The notes below the pieces were generated by a model, which was not told where the DNA came from, made no database searches, and saw only the letters and a program-made list of their open reading frames with translations. A DNA stretch of 64,000 bases from Sphingomonas bisphenolicum (GTDB taxonomy: Bacteria > Pseudomonadota > Alphaproteobacteria > Sphingomonadales > Sphingomonadaceae), in the NCBI RefSeq assembly GCF_024349785.1, contig NZ_AP018817.1:837501-901500 (forward strand), in the 5' to 3' direction. Position 1 is the first letter of the stretch. Each line of letters begins with the position of its first letter. The position numbers were made by a program, and so were the translations under genes. This document shows positions 18,101 to 26,428 of the stretch, one piece after another.

Positions 18101-18636
18101 AGGCGATCCATCGCCTGCGCGGATCGATCGGCAGCTTGAACCGCGAGGGGCGCCAGCGCCTGCTCGCCGCGTTCGAAGCGGTGGATGGCCATTTCCGCCG
18201 CCTCTTCACCACGCTGTTCAACGGCGGCCAGGCGCATCTGGAATTGATCGACAGCGACGATCCGCTGGAGGCCGGGCTGGAGATCATGGCGCAGCCGCCG
18301 GGCAAGAAGCTGGCCGCGCTCACCCTGTTGTCAGGCGGCGAGCAGGCGCTGACCGCCGTGGCGCTGATCTTCGGCCTGTTCCTGACCAATCCCGCGCCGA
18401 TCTGCGTGCTGGACGAGGTCGATGCGCCGCTGGACGACGCCAATGTGGAGCGCTTTTGCGACCTGCTCGACGCGATGGTGGCGCAGACCAACACCCGCTA
18501 CCTGATCGTCACCCACAATGCCGTCAGCATGGCCCGGATGCACCGGCTGTTCGGCGTCACCATGGTCGAACGCGGGGTCAGCCGGCTGGTGTCGGTCAAT
18601 CTGCAAAGCGCCGAAGCGCTGCTGGCGGCGGAGTAG
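15193..18636 (+). CDS. smc: Chromosome segregation protein SMC
   Basis: 1147 residues from GTG 15193. The N-terminal ATPase half has Walker A GPNGCGKSN (31-39). A long alanine/arginine-rich coiled coil follows, interrupted by a compact hinge at about 500-620 (APGYERALAAALGDDLEAP). A second coiled coil precedes the C-terminal ATPase half with signature LLSGGEQALTA (about 1044) and Walker B CVLDEVDAPLDDAN (about 1070). SMC dimers with ScpA and ScpB load and align chromosome arms. Neither scpA nor scpB is nearby. It is downstream of the two dsbA-like genes. Confidence 0.96.
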   Translation: MQIKRLKLSGFKSFVDATELRIEPGLTGIVGPNGCGKSNLLEAIRWVMGESSAKSMRGGGMEDVIFAGTATRPQRDFAEVSLLTVQEQGELFNAVDVGADGELEVTRRIERGAGSAYRANGRDVRAKDVSLVFADAATGPHSPALVSQGRIAAVIAARPQERRAMLEEAAGIAGLHVRRKDAEQKLRAAEANLARLDEILLDMDARANALRRQARAAERYIRLSDQIRVAEGRTLFARWREANASAEAARAEAKQADAAVAAAQEGQLAAAAHAQAAIATLADRRAAAQSARDDANEAGHRLAALRTEREAVVRRLADLAQQASRLEEDRAREGTLANDAADAIARLTAEIATLKARIAETEKLRPAFAARIAAAEDAARDAELDLARAMATQAAEQAELRVAEAALAAGRTRLDRAEREVVRLAAEAAALPDATPLEAQRTAALTDQDRAKGDSDAAEAAIQTAEADRQSAAEARDTAEAALSSARAALAALDSEAAALKRAVDSGAGNRSRALDQLKAAPGYERALAAALGDDLEAPVGADGKRRWAGADPLPGDPALPAGATPLAVHVTAPVELARRLAQIVVADRDDSRPLAVGQRLVTLDGQLRRWDGYVAAEGGAAAAERLIRLNRLDAIAAARPALQADVDSAATAQEEAKADEQAATQALAQARTSLSQADQRLRAALRAADEATTALERLAGRREGIEERLDGAQRDRAAAQGEHEKAQAGRAAVPDGAETRALVAALSQASDKARAAVSQLQADQALADRALSSDRERQAAADAEIKGWRARAGEAAKRIAAMVARAEEIGNERIAIETQPESLSDAIAALNDRGSALTDAADQARRAELEAEAALRTAEGRAAQAGEMLAAAREARATAVARAEAADERRVETNRLSGERFACPPPVLPEKLGFASADVRLAQTELADHDRFHAERERIGPVNLVAAQELEELEAAQAKSRAESEELTQAIHRLRGSIGSLNREGRQRLLAAFEAVDGHFRRLFTTLFNGGQAHLELIDSDDPLEAGLEIMAQPPGKKLAALTLLSGGEQALTAVALIFGLFLTNPAPICVLDEVDAPLDDANVERFCDLLDAMVAQTNTRYLIVTHNAVSMARMHRLFGVTMVERGVSRLVSVNLQSAEALLAAE

Positions 18637-18637
18637 C

Positions 18638-20092
18638 TCAGCTCCGCCCAAACCAGCCTTTCATCCGGCGGAACAGGCCGCGTTCGCTGATAGCTTCGAA
18701 CATCTCCTCCGGCCCTTCGGGGTCCAGCACCTCATGGTCGGCGATCCAAGCCTGCACGTCGTTCAGGTTCGGGGTCACATAGGGGCGCAGCGTCCGGCCC
18801 GGCTTCTGCCGCAATTCCTCGATTCCCGCGACCAGCCCGCGCTCTGCGATCACCGCCGACACCCGTTCGGCCGGCAGGTCGAGATGCTCGGCGATCAGGT
18901 CGTCGCGGATCTTCAGGATCGTCGCCTGACGTCCGTCATTGCCGGGCAATGCGGTGTCGATCGAGATGTCGCACTCGGTGTCCAGCCGCATCGAGCGGTT
19001 GTTCATGTTGGACGAGCCGACCCGGATCAGCCGGTCGTCGACGATCAGCACCTTGGCATGGACGTAGATGGGGGCGCCGCGCTGGGTGAAGGGGTGATAG
19101 ATGCGGAAACGGCCATGCGGATCGCGGCTCTTGAGCGTTTCGTACAGGCGCGCGCGCGCCGTATCCATCGCCTGCTGCTCCAGCCAGCCATCCGCCTGTT
19201 CCGGATTGACGATGACGATGTCCGGCCCGTCCGCCTCGGCCAGCCGCTTCGAGATCGCCTCGGCGATGCGGCGCGACGCGAAATATTGGCTCTCGGCATA
19301 GATATGCCGTTGCGCCGCCGCGATCTGGTTCAGGTAGAGCCGCTCGATCTCGATCAGCTCCTCCTGGTCTTCCATCTTCGGCGCGGTGCGGGCGATCGCG
19401 ACATCGACCCCTTCGAACTGCACCGGCAGCGTGTCGGGCCAGCAATCCTGCACGCCTTCGACCGGCTCCAGCGGGTCGCCGCCCGCGCCGACCCAGCGGT
19501 TGCGCGCATGGTCGCCCAGTGTCGCCGCGATCGGTCCCATCAGCGCCGTGGTGGCGTCATGCCAGGGGCTATAGGGCGACCCGTCGGGGTGCAGGCGCCC
19601 CGGTTCCTCGTCGCGATGGTGGCGCGTATCCCACCGGTCGCCGGTCATGTCGATGCCGCCGCAAAAGGCGAAGCAATCGTCGATCACGACGATCTTCTGA
19701 TGGTGCGATGCGGCGGGCGGATGATGGCCGTCCAGCTTCACCGTGATCCGCGGATGCGCCATCCAGCGCAGCGTGGTGACGAGGTGCGAAGGCCGCGTCA
19801 TCGATTTCATCGCGCCGACATCCCAGCGCAGCAGGAAAATCTCCAGCTCCGGCGTGCGTTCGACCAGCCAGGTGATGAAGTCGCCGATCACGGTCGGCGC
19901 ACCGTCCTTGGCCTCATCTTCGCGGATAAGACTGATCGCAGGATCGAAATCCCAGCCGATCAGCATGATGCGGCGCTGCGCCTTCATCATCGCGGCACGG
20001 GCCTGACGAAAATAATTGTCGGCGTCGATGATGACGCTCGCCCGCTCTGCCCGCGCGATGCGCCAGCAATCTTTCCCCGGTTGCGGCGTCAT
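18638..20092 (-). CDS. Phospholipase D-family protein (two HKD motifs)
   Basis: 484 residues with two complete HKD motifs: HHQKIVVIDD (H131, K133, D138) and HAKVLIVDDRLIRVGSSN (H345, K347, D352). No membrane segment is evident. The layout resembles the eukaryote-like bacterial PLDs rather than the membrane cardiolipin synthases with N-terminal transmembrane helices. The reaction may be hydrolysis or transphosphatidylation of phospholipids. Start ATG 20092 overlaps the ubiA stop as ATGA, so translation is coupled to ubiA. The 3' end converges on smc with one base between stops. Confidence 0.88.
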   Translation of the reverse strand: MTPQPGKDCWRIARAERASVIIDADNYFRQARAAMMKAQRRIMLIGWDFDPAISLIREDEAKDGAPTVIGDFITWLVERTPELEIFLLRWDVGAMKSMTRPSHLVTTLRWMAHPRITVKLDGHHPPAASHHQKIVVIDDCFAFCGGIDMTGDRWDTRHHRDEEPGRLHPDGSPYSPWHDATTALMGPIAATLGDHARNRWVGAGGDPLEPVEGVQDCWPDTLPVQFEGVDVAIARTAPKMEDQEELIEIERLYLNQIAAAQRHIYAESQYFASRRIAEAISKRLAEADGPDIVIVNPEQADGWLEQQAMDTARARLYETLKSRDPHGRFRIYHPFTQRGAPIYVHAKVLIVDDRLIRVGSSNMNNRSMRLDTECDISIDTALPGNDGRQATILKIRDDLIAEHLDLPAERVSAVIAERGLVAGIEELRQKPGRTLRPYVTPNLNDVQAWIADHEVLDPEGPEEMFEAISERGLFRRMKGWFGRS

Positions 20093-20997
20093 GCGACGCT
20101 GCTCCCGACCACCAGACACCCCAGAAACATCAGCAACCCCGAAAAACGATTGGACCGGAATTTGGCGAGCGGATCGACGCCATCTTCCTTGAGTGTCACC
20201 ACCTGCCACAACAGATGCCCCGCCATCGGCAACAGCGCGGCGAGCGCCAGCATCTCGCCCCGCATCTGCCAGATCGCACAGGCCCATAATGTCAGCGCCA
20301 GCGCGTAGCAGAGCGTCACCCCGCCCCGCACATGCCGTCCCATCGACAGGGCACTCGATCCGATTCCGATCAGCGCATCATCCTCCCGGTCCTGCAACGC
20401 ATAGATGGTGTCATAGCCCACCACCCAGAAAATCGTTCCTGCATAAAGCAGCAGGCCCGGCAGGCTCACTGCGCCCATGACTTCGCTCCAGCCGACCAGC
20501 GCCGCCCAGGAGAAAACCAGCCCCAGCCAGACCTGCGGCCAGCCGGTGATCCGTTTCATGAAGGGATAGGCGGCCACCAGCGCCAGGCTGCCCAGCGCCA
20601 CGACCTGCGCATAAGGATGGAGTTGCACCAGCACGATCAGGCCGACGAGGCACAGCGCCAGCAGCCAGGCCCAGGCGACCTTGACCGACATCGCCCCGCT
20701 CGCCAGCGGTCGCGCGGCGGTGCGCGCCACCTTCCGGTCGAGATCGCGGTCGACAATGTCGTTGAACACGCAGCCCGCGCCGCGCATCGCGATGCTGCCC
20801 AGCAGCAGCCAGCCGATCAGCGGCCAGCGCGCAAAGCCGCCGCCCGCCAGCGCCACGGCCCATGCGCCCGGCCAGAAGAGCAGCCACCAGCCAATCGGCC
20901 GGTCGAACCGGGCCAGTTGCGCCAATATACGCGGCGTGTCCGGCAACCGCGCCAGCAGGCCGCGCGCTTCGCTGTCGGGGACGATCCTGTAATTCAC
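20089..20997 (-). CDS. ubiA: 4-hydroxybenzoate polyprenyltransferase UbiA
   Basis: 302 residues from GTG 20997, preceded by GGAG at 5 bases; the open frame upstream is antisense to rsmE and is not used. The polytopic membrane enzyme has the first aspartate motif NDIVDRDLD (79-87) and a second in YALQDREDD. It prenylates 4-hydroxybenzoate in ubiquinone synthesis. The start region is divergent from rsmE. The downstream PLD gene overlaps by four bases. Confidence 0.93.
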   Translation of the reverse strand: MNYRIVPDSEARGLLARLPDTPRILAQLARFDRPIGWWLLFWPGAWAVALAGGGFARWPLIGWLLLGSIAMRGAGCVFNDIVDRDLDRKVARTAARPLASGAMSVKVAWAWLLALCLVGLIVLVQLHPYAQVVALGSLALVAAYPFMKRITGWPQVWLGLVFSWAALVGWSEVMGAVSLPGLLLYAGTIFWVVGYDTIYALQDREDDALIGIGSSALSMGRHVRGGVTLCYALALTLWACAIWQMRGEMLALAALLPMAGHLLWQVVTLKEDGVDPLAKFRSNRFSGLLMFLGCLVVGSSVA

Positions 20998-21003
20998 CGT
21001 GAC

Positions 21004-21028
21004 TCCGTTCGATGAGCTTGTCGAAGCC
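21004..21028. repeat. Half copy of a dispersed sphingomonad-type repeat
   Basis: TCCGTTCGATGAGCTTGTCG followed by AAGCC matches, from memory, a short palindromic unit (CTTCGACAAGCTCA...CGAAC) seen often between sphingomonad genes. It lies between divergent ubiA and rsmE. A fuller copy is at 44561-44612. Confidence 0.45.
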
Positions 21029-21090
21029 CGTCGCTTCTCTTTAGGGAAGATCGGGCCGACCACAAGCGCGGCCGAACCGGAAGAGACAAA

Positions 21091-21837
21091 ATGACCGCAA
21101 CGCCCGCCTGGCCCCCGCAAAGCGCCCCGCGCCTTCATGTCGAAACCCAGCTGGGCGAAGGCGTCGCGGTGCCCATCGACGGCAATCCGGCCCATTATCT
21201 GATCAGCGTCATGCGGGTGAAGCCCGACGACATCGTCCTGCTGTTCGACGGGCGATCGGGCGAATGGGCGGCGCGCGCGCGAGACATTCGCAAGCGCGAC
21301 CTGGTGCTGGAATGCGTGCAACAGACCAAGTCGCCCGAACATGTGCCCGATTTCTGGCTCTGCTGCGCCCCGATCAAGAAGGGGCGGATCGACCTGATCG
21401 CGGAAAAGGCGTGCGAACTGGGCGTCGCCCGGCTCCAGCCCGTGCTGACCCGCCGTGCGGTGGTGGACAAGCTGAACCTCGACCGGCTGCACAGCCATCT
21501 GGTCGAGGCGGCCGAACAATGCGGACGGACGGCGCTGCCCGACCTCGCTGACATGCTGAAGCTGGACGCGCTGCTCAAAGGCTGGTCGCTCGATCGGCAC
21601 CTTTTCTTTGCGGACGAGACGGGCGGCGCACCGTTGGAGGCGACATTGCGGGCGCACCCTGGTCCCGCCGCCTTTCTGGTCGGGCCGGAGGGCGGATTCG
21701 ATCCGGCCGAGCGCGACGCGATCCGCGCTACGCCCGGCGCGGTACCGGTGTCGCTCGGCCCCCGCATCCTGCGGGCGGAAACCGCCGCCATCGCCGCGAC
21801 GTCGGCCTGGATGGCGATCAATGGCGACTGGAAATAG
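21091..21837 (+). CDS. rsmE: 16S rRNA (uracil(1498)-N(3))-methyltransferase RsmE
   Basis: 248 residues. An N-terminal PUA-like part holds HYLISVMRVKPDD. The C-terminal SPOUT/trefoil-knot domain has FLVGPEGGFDPAERDAI (about 197-213) and LGPRILRAETAAIAA, the RsmE signatures for SAM binding. It methylates U1498 of 16S rRNA. ATG 21091 has GGAAGAG upstream. Divergent from ubiA and followed by gshA. Confidence 0.95.
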   Translation: MTATPAWPPQSAPRLHVETQLGEGVAVPIDGNPAHYLISVMRVKPDDIVLLFDGRSGEWAARARDIRKRDLVLECVQQTKSPEHVPDFWLCCAPIKKGRIDLIAEKACELGVARLQPVLTRRAVVDKLNLDRLHSHLVEAAEQCGRTALPDLADMLKLDALLKGWSLDRHLFFADETGGAPLEATLRAHPGPAAFLVGPEGGFDPAERDAIRATPGAVPVSLGPRILRAETAAIAATSAWMAINGDWK

Positions 21838-21936
21838 TTTCATTCCGCTATTGGATTGAAGCGCTCATAGGCAGGCCCTATGTGGTGATCGCCCGACTTT
21901 GTTTGACGGGCCGAGGGGAAGCAGTAAGGGCGGGGC

Positions 21937-23310
21937 ATGAGCACTAGAACCGACTCAGGGGATCATGATCCCGTCATCGAAAGCCGCGACCAACTGATCG
22001 CAGCCTTTTCCAAAGGCGAAAAGTCCAAGGATCGCTGGCGGATCGGGACCGAGCACGAGAAATTCGTCTATAATCGCCGCGATCATCATGCCCCGTCCTA
22101 TGAGGAAAAGGGCGGCATCCATACGCTGCTGATCGGCCTGACCCGCTATGGCTGGAATCCGGTGTTCGAGGGCGAGAATATCATCGCCCTGTCCGGCGCC
22201 GACGGCACCATCAGCCTGGAGCCGGCCGGCCAGCTCGAACTGTCGGGCGCGCCGCTGGAAAACCTCCACCAGACCTGCGCCGAAACCGGCCGGCATCTGG
22301 AACAGGTGAAATATGTCGGCGACATGCTGGGCCTGGGCTTTCTGGGCCTGGGCATGTGGCCGGACAAGACGCGCGCTGACCTTCCGATCATGCCCAAGGG
22401 CCGCTATGAGATCATGTTGCGGCACATGCCGCGCGTGGGGTCGATGGGACTGGACATGATGCTGCGCACCTGCACCATCCAGACCAACCTTGACTATGGC
22501 AGCGAGGCGGATATGGCGCAGAAATTCCGCGTGTCGTTGGCGCTCCAGCCGCTGGCGACCGCGCTGTTCGCCAATTCGCCCTTCACCGAAGGCAAGCCCA
22601 ACGGCTTCCTGTCCTATCGCAGCCATATCTGGTCGGACACCGATCCCAAGCGCACCGGGATGCTGCCCTTCGTGTTCGAAGACGGCTTTGGCTATGAACG
22701 CTACGCCGACTATGCGCTCGATGTGCCGATGTATTTCGTCTATCGCGACGGCCAATATATCGATGCGTCGGGCCATAGCTTCCGCGATTTCCTCGACGGC
22801 AAGCTGGCCGTCCTGCCGGGCGAAAAGCCCACGGAAAAGGATTGGGAGGATCATCTCTCCACCGCCTTCCCCGAGGTGCGGATGAAGAGCTTCCTGGAAA
22901 TGCGTGGCGCCGACGGCGGCCCGTGGAACCGCATCTGCGCGCTGCCGGCTTTGTGGGTCGGGCTGCTCTATGACCAGGGCGCGCTCGACGCGGCGTGGGA
23001 CGTGGTCAAGGACTGGCCCATGGAGGAACGGCAGATATTGCGCGATTCCGTACCGAAGCTGGGCCTCGACGCGCCGATCGGCGGCGGGCGCAAGCTGCGC
23101 GACATTGCGGGGCAGGTGGTCGATATCGCCCGGTCCGGGTTGGCGTCGCGTGCGCGCCTCAACGGCGCGGGCGACAATGAGACCGGCTATCTGTCCTTCC
23201 TGGACGAGGTGGTTGCGTCCGGCAAGACCAACGCCGAACGGCTGCTGGAACGCTATCATGGGGAATGGCAGGGCGATCTCAGCCGCGTTTATGGCGAGGA
23301 AAGCTTCTAA
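21937..23310 (+). CDS. gshA: Glutamate-cysteine ligase, plant/alphaproteobacterial type
   Basis: 457 residues, matching the GCS2-related class found in alphaproteobacteria and plants. Conserved stretches include RIGTEHEKFVYN (about 36-47), DGTISLEPAGQLELSGAPL, MPRVGSMGLDMMLRTCTIQ and EMRGADGGPWNRICALPALWVG. It makes gamma-glutamylcysteine, the first step of glutathione synthesis. No gshB is in the window; a GST gene lies 28 kb away. Confidence 0.94.
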   Translation: MSTRTDSGDHDPVIESRDQLIAAFSKGEKSKDRWRIGTEHEKFVYNRRDHHAPSYEEKGGIHTLLIGLTRYGWNPVFEGENIIALSGADGTISLEPAGQLELSGAPLENLHQTCAETGRHLEQVKYVGDMLGLGFLGLGMWPDKTRADLPIMPKGRYEIMLRHMPRVGSMGLDMMLRTCTIQTNLDYGSEADMAQKFRVSLALQPLATALFANSPFTEGKPNGFLSYRSHIWSDTDPKRTGMLPFVFEDGFGYERYADYALDVPMYFVYRDGQYIDASGHSFRDFLDGKLAVLPGEKPTEKDWEDHLSTAFPEVRMKSFLEMRGADGGPWNRICALPALWVGLLYDQGALDAAWDVVKDWPMEERQILRDSVPKLGLDAPIGGGRKLRDIAGQVVDIARSGLASRARLNGAGDNETGYLSFLDEVVASGKTNAERLLERYHGEWQGDLSRVYGEESF

Positions 23311-23313
23311 ACT

Positions 23314-24612
23314 CTATTCGGCGGCCTGCGCCGTCATCGCCGTCTCGCGCTTCTTCCCCGTCACCCAGGCGAAGAAGCGCGGCACCGGCGCGTGGCGCTC
23401 CATCCAGTCGCTATAGGCGCGATAATCGGGGTCGGCTGACAGATGCTTTTCCTCCGTCTTGGCGCGCCAATAATAGACCGCGTTGGTCAGCGCCAGCATC
23501 GCGCAGTTGCGCACCATGTCGACCAGCGATCCGCTGACCGACAGGAAGGGCAGGGCGGAAAACCACCAGAACAGGTTCTTCGACAGATAGGCCGGGTGCC
23601 GGGTCCAGCGATAGGGGCCATGGGTCAATATGCCGCGATGGGTCAGGTTGGAAAAGCGCAGCCCGAACGCCACCGTCGCCCAGGCGTACAGTCCGGTCAG
23701 CAGCACCAGCCAGCCGCCCAGCAGCCATTGCAGCGCGCTCGACCCTTGCGTCCAGTAATCCCATTCCGCGCCCCCGGCGTGATAGTCGAGCGGCCCGCCG
23801 CCGCCCATCAGGACGAAGGGCGGGTAGCACATCAGCGCCGCCAGCCAGCCGCCCAGATAGGGGTTGGCGGTGCGGATGTGCGAATCCAGCGGCTTGAACG
23901 TCAGGATATAGCCGACCGTCGCCAGGCAGACGTCGATCATGAACATGATCGCGATAAGGAAGCCGGCCAGCGCCACCGGATGGGCGAAGGCATCCTCGAT
24001 CCGCCATTCGACCACGCTGGCGAAATTGCCCGGTACGATTGACACCATGAAGGCCAGGAAGAACCCCTTCACCGCCCAGGCGCGGGCATGATGCGCGACC
24101 TGGCGCATGTCGGCCTGCCCCGCCACGCCGCCGATCACCCACTGGCCGAAGCTGAAGCAGGCGTCCTTCGGCTCCACCAGTCGCCGGTCGATCCAGAGCA
24201 TATAGGGGACGGACAGGACCAGCAGCCAGGGCGCGGCCGCCATGAACAGGTCCATCGAAAAACGGTAATTGCCGCTCCAATACCAGCGGGCGATGCAATA
24301 GAAGATGGCGATGGCGAGCCAGGTCGCCCACAGTCCGGCGATCTTGACGATGCTGATGTCCAGCACGTCCCGCACCGTCCGGGCCGGCGCGCGCCAGTCG
24401 ATCCCGGTCGATGCGTTGCGATGCACCTTGTCCACGATCAGCGACCACAGCACCATCGGCAGGCCGCACGCGACCACTGCGGCAAGGCCGGCATTCGGCC
24501 CGTTCATCCCATAATGGCGCGCCACCAGCGTCCACAGGCCCAGGCCGACCAGACCGGCAATGCCGACACCATGGCTGACGGCGGATTTCGGACAGGGATC
24601 GACCTTGCTCAT
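23314..24612 (-). CDS. Polytopic membrane protein with an ICMT/PEMT-like C-terminal domain
   Basis: 432 residues from ATG 24612, with many hydrophobic segments spread along the protein. The last third carries THRGILTHGPYRWTRHPAYL and later YYWRAKTEEKHLSADPDYRAY, the SAM-binding pattern of isoprenylcysteine carboxyl methyltransferase and phospholipid methyltransferase families. Bacterial members are usually about 150-220 residues, so the N-terminal 250-odd residues are an unusual extension. The substrate is unknown; bacteria lack prenylated CaaX proteins, so a lipid or small molecule is likelier. It converges on gshA with 3 bases between stops. Confidence 0.75.
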   Translation of the reverse strand: MSKVDPCPKSAVSHGVGIAGLVGLGLWTLVARHYGMNGPNAGLAAVVACGLPMVLWSLIVDKVHRNASTGIDWRAPARTVRDVLDISIVKIAGLWATWLAIAIFYCIARWYWSGNYRFSMDLFMAAAPWLLVLSVPYMLWIDRRLVEPKDACFSFGQWVIGGVAGQADMRQVAHHARAWAVKGFFLAFMVSIVPGNFASVVEWRIEDAFAHPVALAGFLIAIMFMIDVCLATVGYILTFKPLDSHIRTANPYLGGWLAALMCYPPFVLMGGGGPLDYHAGGAEWDYWTQGSSALQWLLGGWLVLLTGLYAWATVAFGLRFSNLTHRGILTHGPYRWTRHPAYLSKNLFWWFSALPFLSVSGSLVDMVRNCAMLALTNAVYYWRAKTEEKHLSADPDYRAYSDWMERHAPVPRFFAWVTGKKRETAMTAQAAE

Positions 24613-24803
24613 GCCGGCCGCAATAGCGCAAAATGGTAAGCAAGCGGTGAATTGGCGTCTGTGGCTGATGGGATCGATATTATGCGCTTCCATGTCCAGG
24701 CAGAGCAACTTCGCCGTTTGCCCGGCCTCTCGCTCGGACGACGGATAGCCGCGGCCGTCTCGTTGCCCAGGTCAACTGACGATTCCATCCGATCCACAAT
24801 CCT

Positions 24804-25595
24804 CTAGCCGAAGATATCCGCCAGATCCTGTGCCTGCGGCCCGTCCTTCCAGCCGCGCAGATCGATATAGAGGCTGGCCTGCACCGTGCTCCAGAAGGCG
24901 ATGATCAGCGTGTTGCTGACCGCCGACACCAGCAGATAGGGCAGTGACAGGGCGGCCGTGGCGATCCCTTGGGGCGTCATGCCGCTCGCCAGGATGACCG
25001 CGCCCAGCGCCGCGGACACCAGCCATATCAGCACCAGCAACAGCATCTGCAACCCGAAGATGCGCCAGCGCGCGCCCTTGGTCAGGAACCGGCTGCGCGA
25101 AAAGGCGCCGAACACTCCGCTATCTTCGGCGACCAGCGCTGGCGCCGCGACCGACCACATCAGGAACAGGATCACGCCGGGTATGAAGAACAGCGTGAAC
25201 CCGGCCATGATCCCCAGGATCAGCAGGATGGTGAGGCCGATCAGCGGCACCGCCTTGGCCAGCCCGGTGCCGATGCATTGGGCGAAGCTCGCCCGCTCCC
25301 CTTGCGCATGGGCCAGCGTCGCCCGCACCAGCGCGCCCTGCACCAGCATCGAAAGCAGCAGGAAGACGACGAAGGAAGCGACCGATACGGCGATGGCGGC
25401 GATCGTGCTGGCCCGGTCCGCGCTCGCCAGCGTCGAACCGATGAAATAGCTGTAGAGAAATTGCGGGATCGACCCGAACAGGAAGGCGATGCCGAAGGTC
25501 GCAAGCGGATTGTCACCCAGCGTTCCGAAGGCCCGGCTCAACACCCGGCCGACAGAGAAGGACCGTTGCTCGCTCAAAGCCGCCCGCGTCGCCAT
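24804..25595 (-). CDS. Polytopic membrane protein of unknown function
   Basis: 263 residues from ATG 25595, chosen because GGGGGG lies 7 bases before it (ATGs at 25601 and 25610 are too close to a ribosome site). About six hydrophobic segments are visible, for example SFVVFLLLSMLVQGALV and GFTLFFIPGVILFLMWSV. The arrangement recalls the membrane domain family found with glycerophosphodiester phosphodiesterases and YIP1-like proteins, without any catalytic motif. It is divergent from the MoxR operon, with about 125 bases between starts. Confidence 0.7.
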   Translation of the reverse strand: MATRAALSEQRSFSVGRVLSRAFGTLGDNPLATFGIAFLFGSIPQFLYSYFIGSTLASADRASTIAAIAVSVASFVVFLLLSMLVQGALVRATLAHAQGERASFAQCIGTGLAKAVPLIGLTILLILGIMAGFTLFFIPGVILFLMWSVAAPALVAEDSGVFGAFSRSRFLTKGARWRIFGLQMLLLVLIWLVSAALGAVILASGMTPQGIATAALSLPYLLVSAVSNTLIIAFWSTVQASLYIDLRGWKDGPQAQDLADIFG

Positions 25596-25720
25596 TATCA
25601 TACCCCCCATCTCCAGATCCGGACCGGATGCTGTCGCATCTGACCGACTTTGTCATCCTTTGAATGACTTGCGCCATCGTCGCCAGCCGCTAGGGTCTGC
25701 CGCGACGGGGGTGGGCATCG

Positions 25721-26428
25721 ATGGCCGGACCAGGACATATGTCGGACGAGCAACTGGCTGCGGCGCATCGCGCGCTGCTGGCCGGCGGCGACGTGCAGTT
25801 CGACATGATGGCCGCACCGGGCCGTCCACCGCCGCCGGCCTGGCTGAAGGCGCTGGGCGAGTGGCTGGAATGGGCACTGGCTCCGGTGGGCCGCTTCCTG
25901 CGCTGGATCGGCAGCTTCATGCCCGATGCGCCCTATGCCCGCATTGTCCTGTGGACCATGATCGCCGCGCTGGCGCTGTTGATCCTCTGGATCGTGGTGG
26001 ACCGGGTGCGCCACGGCGTCTGGCGCTGGCCGCGCTGGCGGCGGCGCCGTTCGGCCGCAGCGGTGGACGCGGCGCAAGAGGACTGGACCCCCGATGCCAC
26101 CCCGGCGCGCGCCTGGCTGGAGGAGGCCGATGCGCTCGCCGCGCAGGGCGATTATGCGCAGGCGGTGCATCATCTCCTGCTGCGCAGCGTGGAGGATATG
26201 GCGCGTCGTCGTCCGCAGATCGTGCGCCCGGCGCTCACCAGCCGCGATCTCGCCCGCGCCGATGGCATTCCGTCCGCGCCGCGCCGTCTGTTCTCGGAAA
26301 TCGCATCCGCGGTCGAGCGCAGCCTGTTCGGCGGCCGCCCGATCGATGCGGACGAATGGGGCCGCTGCCGCCTTGCCTATGCCGATTTCGCCCAGACACG
26401 GAATTGGCCAAGGAACGGGACGGCATGA
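25721..26428 (+). CDS. DUF4129 domain protein
   Basis: 235 residues, first gene of a six-gene operon. One transmembrane helix (IVLWTMIAALALLILWIVV, about 75-93) is followed by a basic stretch and a cytosolic domain with WLEEADALAAQGDYAQAVHH and LTSRDLARADGI, the DUF4129 hallmark. DUF4129 proteins travel with MoxR ATPases and DUF58 proteins, or with transglutaminases. GGGGGTGGG precedes ATG 25721; ATG 25739 is an alternative. The stop overlaps the next start as ATGA. Confidence 0.8.
   Translation: MAGPGHMSDEQLAAAHRALLAGGDVQFDMMAAPGRPPPPAWLKALGEWLEWALAPVGRFLRWIGSFMPDAPYARIVLWTMIAALALLILWIVVDRVRHGVWRWPRWRRRRSAAAVDAAQEDWTPDATPARAWLEEADALAAQGDYAQAVHHLLLRSVEDMARRRPQIVRPALTSRDLARADGIPSAPRRLFSEIASAVERSLFGGRPIDADEWGRCRLAYADFAQTRNWPRNGTA

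Noticed and set aside
25489..26424. Apparent N-terminal extension of the DUF4350 gene
   Set aside because: The frame is open by chance over the DUF4129 gene; ATG 26425 with ATGA overlap is the natural start.
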